In this document: one piece after another, positions 1 through 9,219 of the stretch
How the letters are laid out: each line of letters begins with the position of its first letter
How positions within the stretch are numbered: the stretch's first letter is position 1
Assembly (NCBI RefSeq): GCF_027595985.1
Contig: NC_073302.1
Coordinates: 10,232,966-10,296,965 of the forward strand
DNA: 64,000 bases
Source: Sorex araneus
Lineage: Eukaryota > Chordata > Mammalia > Eulipotyphla > Soricidae
Direction: 5' to 3'
Notes under the pieces: generated by a model
The model's database searches: none
Told to the model about the DNA's origin: nothing
What the model saw: only the letters and a program-made list of their open reading frames with translations
Made by a program: the position numbers and the translations under genes

Positions 1-1897
1 AGTAGCAACATGGGAAGATGCCGTCATTGACAACATCAAGGAGGAATACAAAAAACTGGCTCAGCACCTCATGTCTGTGCGAAGAATGCCGAGATTGAGA
101 AAGCCACAAACAGACACCTGTCTTCGGAAACTCTCAAGCTCATTTGTGAACGTGGTTTGGTGAGAGTCTCAGGCAACCACAAGCTAACATCCACGCTTGC
201 AAAGCTGTGCAGAGATGCAATAAAGGAAGACCTCAAAGAGAGAACAGCAGTGTTGAAGTTTCGGCAGACACCGGAAAAAGTATTCGCAAAGCTCGCCTGT
301 ACTTAGCCAACTATAGGACCAAGATGACTGCCCTCTGAAGTCCTGATGGATCTATCACATCTTCCAGAATGGCAATGGAGAGGATTATTCACAACTTCTA
401 CTCGGATATATTTGACAGTTCTGTTTACCTGCCCAAACACCAAAATCCACAGGATGGATATGTCATTCCCAATATCCTCCCTTTGGAAATCCAACACCAT
501 TTCATTGGTAAAAACGCATACAGCACCTGGTCCGGACAAGGTCAGACCCAAACACCTGATGAATCTGCCACCAGTACTCAACAATACACTTGCTCGGTCC
601 TTCACACACTACCTGTCTGAATGCAGGTTCCATCTCAGTGGAAAAACCAGTAGGACTGTTCTGTTGTACAAGATGGTAGACATTCACGACATCAGCAACT
701 AAGGCCAATCTGCCTGCTGTCTCTCTTCTACAAGTTGTTCACTCATGTCATCCTGAATAGTATAGGTAGAACACTAGATGAAGGACAACCATGCAAGCAT
801 GCCAGGTTCCAAATGGAATCAGCACGATCCACCATATACACATGTTGGCCAAACTCATTGAAGTTTCCCGAGAGTTCAAGATGCTGCTAATGTTCATCGA
901 CTTAAAAAAGGCCTTCAATTCTGTTGAGACTGAAGCAGTCATCGAAGCCCTAGCCATACAGGGTGTTCAAACTCAGTACATCAAAATCCTCAAAGAGCTG
1001 TATTGCAGATCCACCACCAGGATCTCATAATTCTACAAGGAAGTGATCATTGATGTAAGAGAGGGGTGCGGCAGGTTGATACCATTTCAATGAAACTCTT
1101 CAGTGCCACCTTCATGCAACGACTGGAATGGGAAGGAATGGAAGTGAAGATAGACGGTTGGCAACTATACAACCTCTGCTTCGTTAATGACATTGTTCTC
1201 CTAATGCCAAACATTAGCAAGTGGCAACAAGACTATGCTCATGAAAAAAGAACTATTCCTTGAAGCTCCATTTGCTCTCAATGGAATGAACATCTTTGAA
1301 TGCAGCAGCTATGTGTACCTGGGTTGAGAGATCAACATGAGGACAATTTTGGCGCCAGAACTGCACAGGAGGAAGAGAGCAGTATGGAATACATGCAAGA
1401 ACATTGAAGAAGTGGTTAAGAGGGTGATTAACCTTCGACTCCAGGCACGTCTTTTCTATTCCACCATTCTTCCTGCACTAAAATACACCCCAAATACATG
1501 GGCCCTGTGCAACCAGGATGAGAACGCTATTTGGGTATCCCAAAGAGGAATCGAAAGAGCTATGCTAGGAATATCATATCTCACTCAAGTAAGAGAAGGA
1601 ATATGGAGTTCTGACCTCCGTGGAGAGTCAAGAATCAGGGATGCTGCGATTCAGAGACAATCGCTGCACTAGAGCTGTTCCCGACTGGATTCCTCAGGAA
1701 GTCAGAAGACCGCGTGGCCACCACCAACTAGATGGTCAAAGTTCTTCGTCAAATCCCTGAATGAATGGTTTCTGGATCTTCCTGTTCCTGGAGCAAGCAG
1801 ATATCACTGGGCGGCACTAGCACGCAACAGGAACAAATGGACATGTTACTGGCGTCTACTTGAGCAAATAGAAGATCAACGGATGTGATAAAGTGAT
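1..1897 (+). mobile_element. RTE-clade LINE, 3' portion (unit 1 copy, cut by window edge)
   Basis: The window opens inside an RTE retrotransposon; base 1 corresponds to about 15,376 in the unit 2 copy. Decayed reverse transcriptase pieces are readable at 791-1030 (FIDLKKAF, RT motif A) and 1066-1263, where the catalytic FADD box reads FVND at 1180-1191. The C-terminal RTE region follows at 1337-1672. It ends in the RTE tail (gatgtgataaagtgat), followed by aataaataag at 1898-1907, the same 10-bp target duplication seen at the other copies. Many stops and indels: non-functional. Confidence 0.88.
1066..1263 (+). pseudogene. RTE reverse transcriptase fragment with mutated catalytic box
   Basis: A 65-codon open stretch covering the RT palm. 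The expected YADD/FADD metal-binding motif reads F-V-N-D, so the first catalytic aspartate is lost. Neighbouring frames carry upstream and downstream pieces of the same enzyme, which shows frameshifting. It is a relic of a LINE protein, not a host gene. Confidence 0.7.
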
Positions 1898-2152
1898 AAT
1901 AAATAAGAAATTTGTTACTTCCCTAGGAAAACAAGTATTTTGAAATTTTTAATTTTGAAAACTATGAACTAAATCTTCCTTTTTCTTGGTGACACTTATT
2001 CATGCAGAACTTTGCAATCATGGCAGAAAATTCTTTTTTTTATAAGATACTGTTTCAGAATTTCTGAGAATAGTGCATATATTTGAGTTACAGTCAGAAA
2101 TATTCGATTCAAATAGTTTATTCAAGAGAAAAATTTCAAACAGAGATAGAAT
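1898..2152. other. Duplicon unique block after the RTE (unit 1)
   Basis: AT-rich non-coding sequence that recurs at 17,395-17,650, 35,165-35,377 plus 41,104-41,170, and 59,430-59,695. It anchors the left side of every repeat unit. No gene or other feature is seen in it. Confidence 0.8.
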
Positions 2153-2305
2153 AAAAATTTCTTCCTCTCTCCGCAGCTGCACAAGCGTGAATCCAGACCC
2201 AGCAAAACCTCTTTCGGCATGGGCAACTCCTCGCAGAATGTCTCCAGCCTGAAACTAAACCTCGGCCATGGGCCTGCCCAGGTGGGGAAAGGTATTTCTC
2301 TCTCT

Positions 2306-2312
<7 letters not shown>

Positions 2313-2390
<78 letters not shown>
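2313..2390. repeat. (CT)n microsatellite, about 39 repeats
   Basis: An uninterrupted CT run inside the first tandem unit of the composite element. The second unit has only a short ctctctc at the matching place (about 2697), so the array expanded after the unit was duplicated. Serine/leucine- or arginine/glutamate-rich reading frames across it are artefacts. Confidence 0.97.
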
Positions 2391-2392
<2 letters not shown>

Positions 2393-2547
2393 CTCTTTCT
2401 CTCGAGGGATGAAGGGCGAGGTGTCCGCCATATTAAGACGACCATAGATGGGATTTACGACAAAAACTGCAGCAAAAGGACACGAGGGTGCTCTTGGGAA
2501 GGTGGGAGACACCGGCCCCTCCCACCGCCGAGATGTGATCCCGGGGG

Positions 2548-2565
2548 CCGCACGCGTGTGCGGCC
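2548..2565. other. CpG-rich inverted repeat in the composite element
   Basis: Perfect 7-bp arms gccgcac and gtgcggc around gcgt. It lies in the most CpG-dense stretch of unit 1, in otherwise AT-rich DNA, as expected of a retroelement promoter region. Function not shown. Confidence 0.5.
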
Positions 2566-3144
2566 TCTCCGCAGCTGCACAAGCGTGAATCCAGACCCAG
2601 CAAAACCTCTTTCGGCATGGGCAACTCCTCGCAGAATGTCTCCAGCCTGAGAACTAAGCCTCGGCCCCGTGCCCGCACAGGAGGGGAAAGGTATTTCTCT
2701 CTCTTGCCTCTTTCTCTCTGGGGATGAAGGGCGCGGTGACCGCCATATTAAGACAACCACAGATTGGGTTTTCAAGCCTGCAATGATCCAATATCTGGAA
2801 GAAATCTCCCTGGACTTATTGTTAAAATACAGAAATTCAAAACTATAGGTCTGAATCTAGTGGGGTACTCCTAACAATAGTCATGTTTGTGTTGAAATAT
2901 TGAATGCAACCAAAGAAAACAGAATGTAAAATGAAACTTATCAGTTACGAGGTAGGGGGTGGGGGGGAGGCGGGATGGGAGGTGTACTGTGTGGCTTTTT
3001 CTTTTTTTTGGTGGTGGTATATGGGCACTGGTGAAGGGATGGTTGTTTCAGCACTGTATAACTGAGACCTAAGCCTGAAAGCATTGTAATCTTCAACACG
3101 GTGATTTAATAAAATAAAATTTTTATTTAAAAAAATTTCTTCCT

Positions 3145-3861
3145 GAGGACATCCCACTATATACTAAAGACTGCAGTCCTCAGGTCAGGTTTGTCTTCCT
3201 AACCCCAGCAGAGTCCTAGTCTCGTCATTTTTTTGGATCATGACAGCATTTGTCTATGACCATGCTCTAACTTAGAGTTGAGAATTGTGGCACTTTAACC
3301 TGACCCATTTCGATGCAGGGTAGCTCACAGCTTTCCCGGGCTCCATTCCGTCCCTCATCAGGACCCTGCTTTGGGGGTGTTAGGAACAAATGGCAACTGA
3401 GTTGAGAAAGCAGATGCCCAGGAGTAAATATTATTGGAGTCAATCAACTCCCAAGTTACAAAGCATAATATTAACTGTCTTCCTGTGTCCATACAGAAAG
3501 GACATTTCTTTCAGGTAAACTAAGTTCCCTGTAGCAAGGCTGAAAGGGCAAACCCAGTGATATCCTACATTCCAACTCACCATCCACTTGAACTTTGCTA
3601 GGAATATGACTCAAAACCACCACTTTTAACCAGGTCAAGATCTCTTAGAAGCCCATGGCTCCATCTTATCTCACACAGTACAACAGGTTTTTGTGAATTG
3701 ATTTTGCAGCTTGCTGCTACACTGTGTTTAGTTGTTTCTAAGACGTTTTAAGTGGAATCCCTCAGAATCTCTACATACAATATTATTTCATCTTAAAAAT
3801 GGGGATATTTCATTTCTTTTACAAATTAGATTTTTAAAATATTTTTGTTGTATAATTGCTG
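3145..3861. other. Duplicon non-coding block (unit 1)
   Basis: Non-coding sequence matching about 18,706-19,485 in unit 2 and 42,236-42,968 in unit 3. In unit 4 only its right part is recognisable (from about 59,960), so the left part may be an old insertion in the ancestor of units 1-3. I do not recognise a family. Confidence 0.5.
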
Positions 3862-3865
3862 CATC

Positions 3866-4126
3866 AAACTGGAGCAATAGCACAGCAGGTAGGGTGTTTG
3901 CCTAGCATATGGCCGACCTGGGTTCAATTTCTATATCCCTCTCGGAGAGTCCAGCAAGCTATAAAGAGTATCCTGCCCACACAGCAAGCTTGGCAAGCTA
4001 CCCGTGGCGTATACGATCTGCCAAAAACAGTAACAAGAAGTATCACACTGGGGATGTTACTGGTGCCTGCTCGAGCAAATCAATGAACAGCAGGACGACT
4101 GTGCTACAGTGCTACAATTGCTACAT
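3866..4126 (+). mobile_element. tRNA-headed SINE with RTE-derived body and tail (unit 1)
   Basis: The head has an A-box-like tagcacagcaggtagg and a degenerate B box (gggttcaat). The body (ctctcggagag... gccaaaaacagtaacaag) matches the RTE 5' UTR and the tail (ggggatgttactggtgcctg... gctacagtgctac) matches the RTE 3' end. Flanks carry a degenerate duplication (aattgctgcatc / aattgctacatc). The orthologous site in unit 4 (about 60,461) is empty. Confidence 0.85.
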
Positions 4127-4354
4127 CTAGTAGCAATTTTATGGAGTTTTGGAGATACAATGGATATGGAGTGGAAATAGTGGGTATCCTTGCCTTATGT
4201 TAGATCTCAGAGGGAGGTTCTTTCACCATTGAGTATGATGCTAGCTGTGGGTTTGTATCTGTAATATAGGCTTAAACTAAAGAAAATCTTTAGTCTCTAT
4301 AAACTCCATCCTCTCCAGGGCCAATAATAAAACAATTTAAAAGCAGTAACCTTT

Positions 4355-4500
4355 TAGGGCTAGGAGATAGTAAAAACTTTTGCCTTGCATGTATTCAGCC
4401 CAGGTTCAGTCCCTTGGCACTAGACAGGGTCTTCCAAACACCAGAAGAAATGATTCCTATCACAGAGTGAGGGGAAATCCCTGAGCACGACTGCATGTGA
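4355..4500 (+). mobile_element. Old tRNA-headed SINE fragment (unit 1)
   Basis: Degraded copy of the second SINE type: head ggctaggagatagtaaa, gccttgcatg, then a cctgagcac-like block. Counterparts are at 19,978-20,115 and 43,457-43,598, so it predates separation of units 1-3. Confidence 0.6.
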
Positions 4501-4560
4501 AGGGAGAGGAAAGAAGAGAGGAGGGGAAGGAAGGGAAAAGAGGGAAGGGGAGGGAAGGAT
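4497..4560. repeat. Polypurine (GGAA/GA-rich) tract
   Basis: More than 60 nearly pure purines following the SINE tail. Matches at about 20,118-20,180 and 43,602-43,662 differ in length. It could form a triplex; nothing more can be said. Confidence 0.75.
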
Positions 4561-5044
4561 CCAGTGCTAGGCTCTGAATGGGGGAAGAGAGGAAAATTAA
4601 CTGCACAAACTCTGCCCTAAAGTATGATTATGAAGAAGGCGGTGTCATACAAATGGCAGCCCATATATGTGATAGTCACTTGAGGGGAACATTGACGGGG
4701 ACAATACATGTTGAAGGAAAAATTGAAAGGACCATGTGCATATAAGCTCTTCACTGAAAAATCTTAATGGAGTTCAGTTGCCTATATCTATATATGCATA
4801 TTATAGAAAGAATATTATTCTGGTATACAAAATATTGCATCACATTGTTATAATGTCATGTAGGGACAGCTTAGGTAACTTCCACGGGTTTGTAAATAAT
4901 ATATTAATAAACTGTTACATGTCTATTGATGCTTAAACAGCTGCCAGGATGCCCCTGATACCTCGGTCACTCTCAGGTGGCTTCACAGGCTCAGTGTCTC
5001 CAGTCCACACACAAGCTCCTCCCAAAGCTCTCTCTGGACTGAGG

Positions 5045-5116
5045 CAATTATCCTACTTTCCTTCCTTAACCAGGAGCTTAGGGACCTTTCACTTCACCTT
5101 CTCTATGTTTATAAAG
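5045..5116 (+). promoter_or_regulatory. Putative OR promoter: TAATTG-type site and TATA box (unit 1)
   Basis: TATAAAG at 5110-5116 lies about 60 bp after caattat (reverse complement ataattg), a LHX2-type homeodomain site of the kind used by OR promoters. Both elements and their spacing are kept in all four units: TATA also at 21,040, 44,520 and 61,941. A start site near 5140 is inferred. I found no clear EBF/Olf1 site. Confidence 0.4.
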
Positions 5117-5217
5117 GTCTATTCTTATTTCTCTGGAGTCAGGGATGGACACAGAAAACCCAGGCGTTTATGGGTAGAAGGATGCTTTCCTCTTGCTCTT
5201 TATTTCTTGTTATCTAG

Positions 5218-5309
5218 GAAGGAAGCTGATCAGAATTTTAATTGAGTACAAGAAGAGAATTTTCTGAGCTACCAAGAGTTGTTGGGATTGGAACAAGCTG
5301 GAATTCTAG
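5218..5309 (+). other. Candidate 5' non-coding exon of the OR gene (unit 1)
   Basis: A pyrimidine-rich tract ending in tatctag (AG 5216-5217) is followed 92 nt later by ctag/gtgagc, a consensus donor (GT 5310-5311). The same AG and GT survive in units 2, 3 and 4. The donor would splice over about 3.9 kb to the acceptor at 9203, just before the receptor start. OR genes commonly have such 5' non-coding exons. It might instead be the end of a longer first exon starting after the TATA box. Confidence 0.45.
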
Positions 5310-7901
5310 GTGAGCAAAATGTGTCTCATATGCTTAGAGGTCTGTACATGCATTTAATGTTCAGCGCTATGTTTGGACCCCTTCTTGGGTGACATGGATC
5401 CATGAATATTTCTTCAAAAGTTGTGTCTGTATATGTGTGACATCTAACTTACACTATATATTATAAAAAGAGAGAAGAGAGATAGAGGGAGACAGAAAGA
5501 GACTTATCAGACAGAGGCGTGTTTATGACAATAATGATTGTCCCTCCAACCAGAGAACATGCACCAAGTAAATTATTATTAATCAGATGCAGAGAAGACC
5601 TGACTGTGGTTTGGGGTCTCATCTTCAACTATCAAAACCCTCACTCTAATCAGTTCTAGATTCTTATCTTTGTACACAAATAACAGAGTTGATTAAAGAC
5701 ATTCCATCATCTGCACAGACAGAGATGTTTGCTGACTTTGAAATAAAAGTTTCTTTAATATACCCATGACCAGCATAGGGGAAGAAGCTTGAAATCAAGC
5801 TTGGGGAAGTTTGGAAACCATTGAGTAATCTCAGGGATGTTGCATAATGAGATATTTCATTTGTTTATGGGTTATCTTCATGTATCATGCTAAGATTGAT
5901 GTGTTTGTGAGTAACTGATGATGTCTTATTGGCAACTAGTATTTTAGTTGTGGTATCTGTGAACTCAAGGCAAACTGTGTGACTCACCCACAGATACCTT
6001 AAGAATCTGTCCGTAGTGGCTATTATATTGCATTGAGCATATGGTTTTATAAGCTTTTTACCTCTAATAGGGTATCACACACTAATTCCAAGGACACCAA
6101 TAGCTCAGTAGGTCTGTTAGGGTCTAATTATTAGCCTGTACTTCTGTTTGAAATACCTAAGGTTCAGTTACTAACCAGTAAACAAAGAGGAGCTAATTCT
6201 TTATGGCAATGCTATTTTGAGAATTAAATTGGACTATGTACAACATTAATGAACACGATACTTGTCATGTAAGAAATGCTCAGTAAACAAGGGGCATTTT
6301 ATTGTGTTTCTCCAAAATTTCTTTTTGTCATATAGGTTCTTATTTCTCCAATAAAAAGTGCATTAAGGTAATAGTCTAGAGAGTACAAGCCAACATGAAC
6401 TTCTTTTCATAATTTGCTAACACAGCTTGAGACCCTGCTCCTGAATAATGAACCAATCATCTTCTAAATTATGTGTGAAATAATTTTTATGCTATAATTT
6501 GTTAGTTTTCTTCTAAGTGATTTCTTGTTTCTCAGCCTCCACACAGTGATACTGTTATCACTATTCATAAATTAATGATTAGATTAGGTAGTGACCAACT
6601 TAGATGACATTAGTGGAGAAAACCAGTGCCCCTAGCAGTTCATAGTTCTTTGAACTAGGATATTTTTTGTCCTTCTCCAGGACATGAATAAAAAAGCCAA
6701 TCAAGATTCCCTCCACAAACTTGTCAAGAGAAGTGAGCATTGCCGAGGTGGGGTGTGGGGTGGTTAGGATACAGAAGAGTAAAACATGACAATAATAGTT
6801 GGGAATGACCATTTTGGAGAGTGACTGAGTGTTAAAAGTGGGTAAAGGGATACACCTGAGGGATAATCTTTCAATTATCATTATTGCAAAATATAAGACC
6901 CAAAAGAAAATGGGTTAGGTAGGGAGGGAAACTCGGCACATTGATGGTCCTACACACTTCCTACACACTGGTGAAGGGACAGGTGTTGGAACATTGTATA
7001 ATAGAAACCCAATCTTGAACAACTTTACAACTGTTTATACCATTGTGCCTCAATGAAAGAAAAATAGTTCCACGGCAGTATGTTTCAAAATCCTACCCTC
7101 AGACTTCATTTCCAAAGAAATATTAAATCTATAGTCTACATAAGAAATCTACATGACCCCAGTTTAAAATTAGTTTTCCACACCTGTGATATGAAGGACA
7201 ATATAATATGCCATGTGAACCATAAAATCTCAAAATGTATTTCTTTTCAATAAGGTGTTTGAAAACACATTGTGAATTGAAGTGATCTAAGCTGATACTT
7301 TTGGAAGATCTAGAGTGGTATCACATACAATTGTGGTTATCCTAAATAATGAGGAGTGTGAAGGCCACACATGATGAGTAGGTCACAGATTCTTACTGAA
7401 TACAAATTGTAATTTTACCTGTTTTATTTATGAGTGATACAACTATGCACCTTTAGATATTGGATCTTTTGTTCTTCATAATTAGAATATCTAATATAAT
7501 GCTGAATTCATACTTTGGTGAAGATTTTTAAGGTATATGTAATATCCACAAAATAGTGCCTGTTTTTGGGTAAGTTGATGGCCGTCAATATTTTATATGA
7601 CTTTGAAAGTTAATAAACCACTGCTATCAGGAAATATAATACCTTTGATAAATAAGGATCCAGAAATTTTCACTGTGTTCTATACTAGTGTAGATAGTTT
7701 TCACAGTTTTAGAGGAAACTTTTTACATATGTTCTAATGCCAATATTTCTATGAAATTATGGTTAACGACTAGAGTGACATGACATAATACAAAGGTGAG
7801 CACTCTTTTTACAGAGACCTATGATTCCTTATGAACTATTATAAACTTCGTGCTTTGTGTAGCAAACTGAAAAAATTATGTTGTCCAAATCATTTTATGT
7901 A
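5310..7901. other. Intron-like duplicon sequence (unit 1)
   Basis: AT-rich non-coding DNA between the candidate exon and the SINE/LINE-1 block. No coding potential was recognised. It holds an old LINE-1-like tail near 6930-7070. Collinear with 21,232-24,084, 44,720-47,390 and the window's last 1.9 kb. Confidence 0.7.
6930..7070 (+). mobile_element. Old LINE-1 3'-UTR-like end (unit 1)
   Basis: Contains ctggtgaagggacagg, cattgtataatagaaaccc, an aactttacaactgt block and an A-rich end. This parallels the 3' end of the complete LINE-1 (about 41,010-41,100) at a diverged level. Counterparts are at about 23,115-23,260 and 46,415-46,555. The 5' limit is unclear. Confidence 0.45.
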
Positions 7902-8075
7902 TTGCAGCTGAGTGATAGTACACTAGGTAGCCTTTTGCCTTGCTCAAGACTGGCCAGGGTTTAATCCCTGTCTTTCTATATAGTCTTCTGAGCACCTCCA
8001 AGTGAAATTCCTGGTGCAGAGCCTTGCACTCAGTTATTCTTCAATAAAAAACCCTGATAATTGCCAGAATAAAAT
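7902..8075 (+). mobile_element. Degraded tRNA-headed SINE (unit 1)
   Basis: Head cagctgagtgatagtac, gccttgctcaagactgg and a degenerate B box (gggtttaatccc), then tctgagcacctcc and an A-rich tail. Same insertion at 24,087-24,262 and 47,392-47,567. Confidence 0.65.
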
Positions 8076-8171
8076 CTTTTATGTATGAAAATCAATAACA
8101 ATACATGAATTAAAATTTGTAAATAAAATAAAATATATTTTAAAAACAGGAGAAAAAATAATTTAAACCAA

Positions 8172-8735
8172 AATTATTTTTTAATGAATCACCATTAGGT
8201 ACAGTTACAGACTAACAGACATTCATGATTACATTTCATCCCTACAATGATCGAGTATCCATCCCTTTACCAATGCCCATTCTCCACCAACAGTGTTCCC
8301 ATTATTTCTCAAGACATCCCTCCCATCTTCCCCTTACCCACCAGCCTCTGTGACAGGTACATTCCCTTTTACTCTCTCTCTCCTTTGGGTGTTATAGTTA
8401 ACAATACAGGTACTAAGTGGCCATCATGTTTGATCTATAAATAGCATCCATCTCCAATCCTACGTGAGCCTTCAAAGCATCATTCAATTAGTGGTCCCTT
8501 CTCTATCCCAACTGTATTTTCCCCCAGCAAGTGGGGTTGGCTTCCAAACTGGGGAGCTATCCTCCTGGCCCTTACCTCTACCATCCTTGGGTGTTAGTCT
8601 CCCATTCTGTAACTTTACATTTCACAAATATATACAGTCGTTATATGTCTGTCCATCTCTTTCTGACTCCTTTCACTTAGCATGATACTCTCATGTTGAT
8701 CGACTTATGTTAGAAAAGATGAAATCATAAAAACA
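8172..8735 (-). mobile_element. LINE-1 3' end, inverted (unit 1)
   Basis: Reads in reverse as the end of LINE-1 ORF2 and the 3' UTR: the reverse complement of 8640-8720 matches the aagtggatcaac... agtatcatgctaagtgaa segment, and the 8175 end is the tail with gaatcaccat. Shared with 24,356-24,925 and 47,652-48,222, so it predates the duplications. Confidence 0.8.
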
Positions 8736-8993
8736 TTTTTGTAATAGCAAAAAACATGGGGCATGGCGTTTGCCTTGCATGCACACAACCTGGGTTTGAT
8801 TCTTCCGTCCATCTCTGAGAGCCTAGCAAGCTACCAAGAATATCCTGCCCGCACAGCAGAGCCTGGCAAGCTCCCCATGGGATTTTCGATATGCCAAAAA
8901 TAGTAACAACAAGTCTCACAATGGAGATGTTACTGGTGTCCACATCCGAAAATCAATTAACAAAGGTAGGACAGGGCTACCGTGCTACAGTGT
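8736..8993 (+). mobile_element. RTE-bodied SINE immediately upstream of the OR exon (unit 1)
   Basis: 5'-eroded copy of the RTE-related SINE: gccttgcatgcacacaacc, a body ending gccaaaaatagtaacaac, and a tail with atggagatgttactgg and gtgctacagtg. It sits about 200 bp before the splice acceptor of the receptor exon in each of units 1-3. Confidence 0.8.
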
Positions 8994-9184
8994 TACCAGC
9001 TTCTTTCAAAATGAAATATTACTACTGATATTAGAGTGTAATGTACCATTGTAACCTAAATGGCAATTTGTAACCTAAATGGTTTATGTAACCACATGTG
9101 AATAGTTAAAACGTAATAAACTTTATATTCTCACAAAAAGTTGGCTTTATATGATGTTACAGTATTCATTCTCCAAAGGATTCC

Positions 9185-9203
9185 CTGTTTCTTTCGTCCC
9201 CAG
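9185..9203 (+). promoter_or_regulatory. Splice acceptor before OR coding exon (unit 1)
   Basis: A pyrimidine tract (ctgtttctttcgtcccc) runs into AG at 9202-9203, 16 nt before the start codon. Units 2 and 3 keep it. This argues that the coding exon starts at 9204 and that methionines further upstream are not used. Confidence 0.65.
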
Positions 9204-9219
9204 CAAAAACAAAAGCAGC

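Larger units (their letters stand above)
2167..3130 (+). mobile_element. Composite retroelement: CpG-rich tandem units joined to LINE-1 3' UTR
   Basis: A 964-bp insertion bounded by the 14-bp direct repeat aaaaatttcttcct (2153-2166 and 3131-3144). The 5' part is about 1.5 copies of a CpG-rich unit with a 398-bp period (gcagctgcacaagcgtg at 2173 and 2571). Each copy holds a YY1-like cgccatatt (about 2426 and 2742). From about 2770 it switches to LINE-1 3'-UTR sequence like 40,635-41,100: ctggactta block, G-rich tract, gcactggtgaagggatgg, A-rich tail. No ORF1 or ORF2 sequence lies between. It could be an internally deleted LINE-1 with 5'-UTR monomers, or an SVA-like composite family. Absent from units 2-4. 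Confidence 0.7.

Noticed and set aside
2122..2650. Arg-Glu and Ser-Leu repeat proteins across the CT run
   Set aside because: Pure translation of a (CT)n microsatellite in several frames; no conserved domain.
4949..5245. A 98-118 codon frame seen in units 1-3 (also 20,879 and 44,221 regions)
   Set aside because: Its recurrence is explained by recent duplication. Ends and start differ between units, the frame is lost in unit 4, and it overlaps the better-supported promoter/exon signals.
6600..6881. 93-codon minus-strand frame (also 22,781 and 46,186)
   Set aside because: Not kept between units; overlaps sequence with LINE-1-like tail features; no recognisable domain.
9151..9219. N-terminal extension of the OR from upstream in-frame ATGs (also 48,632-48,700)
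   Set aside because: It would cross a strong splice acceptor, is absent from copy 2, and the shorter form has normal OR length.
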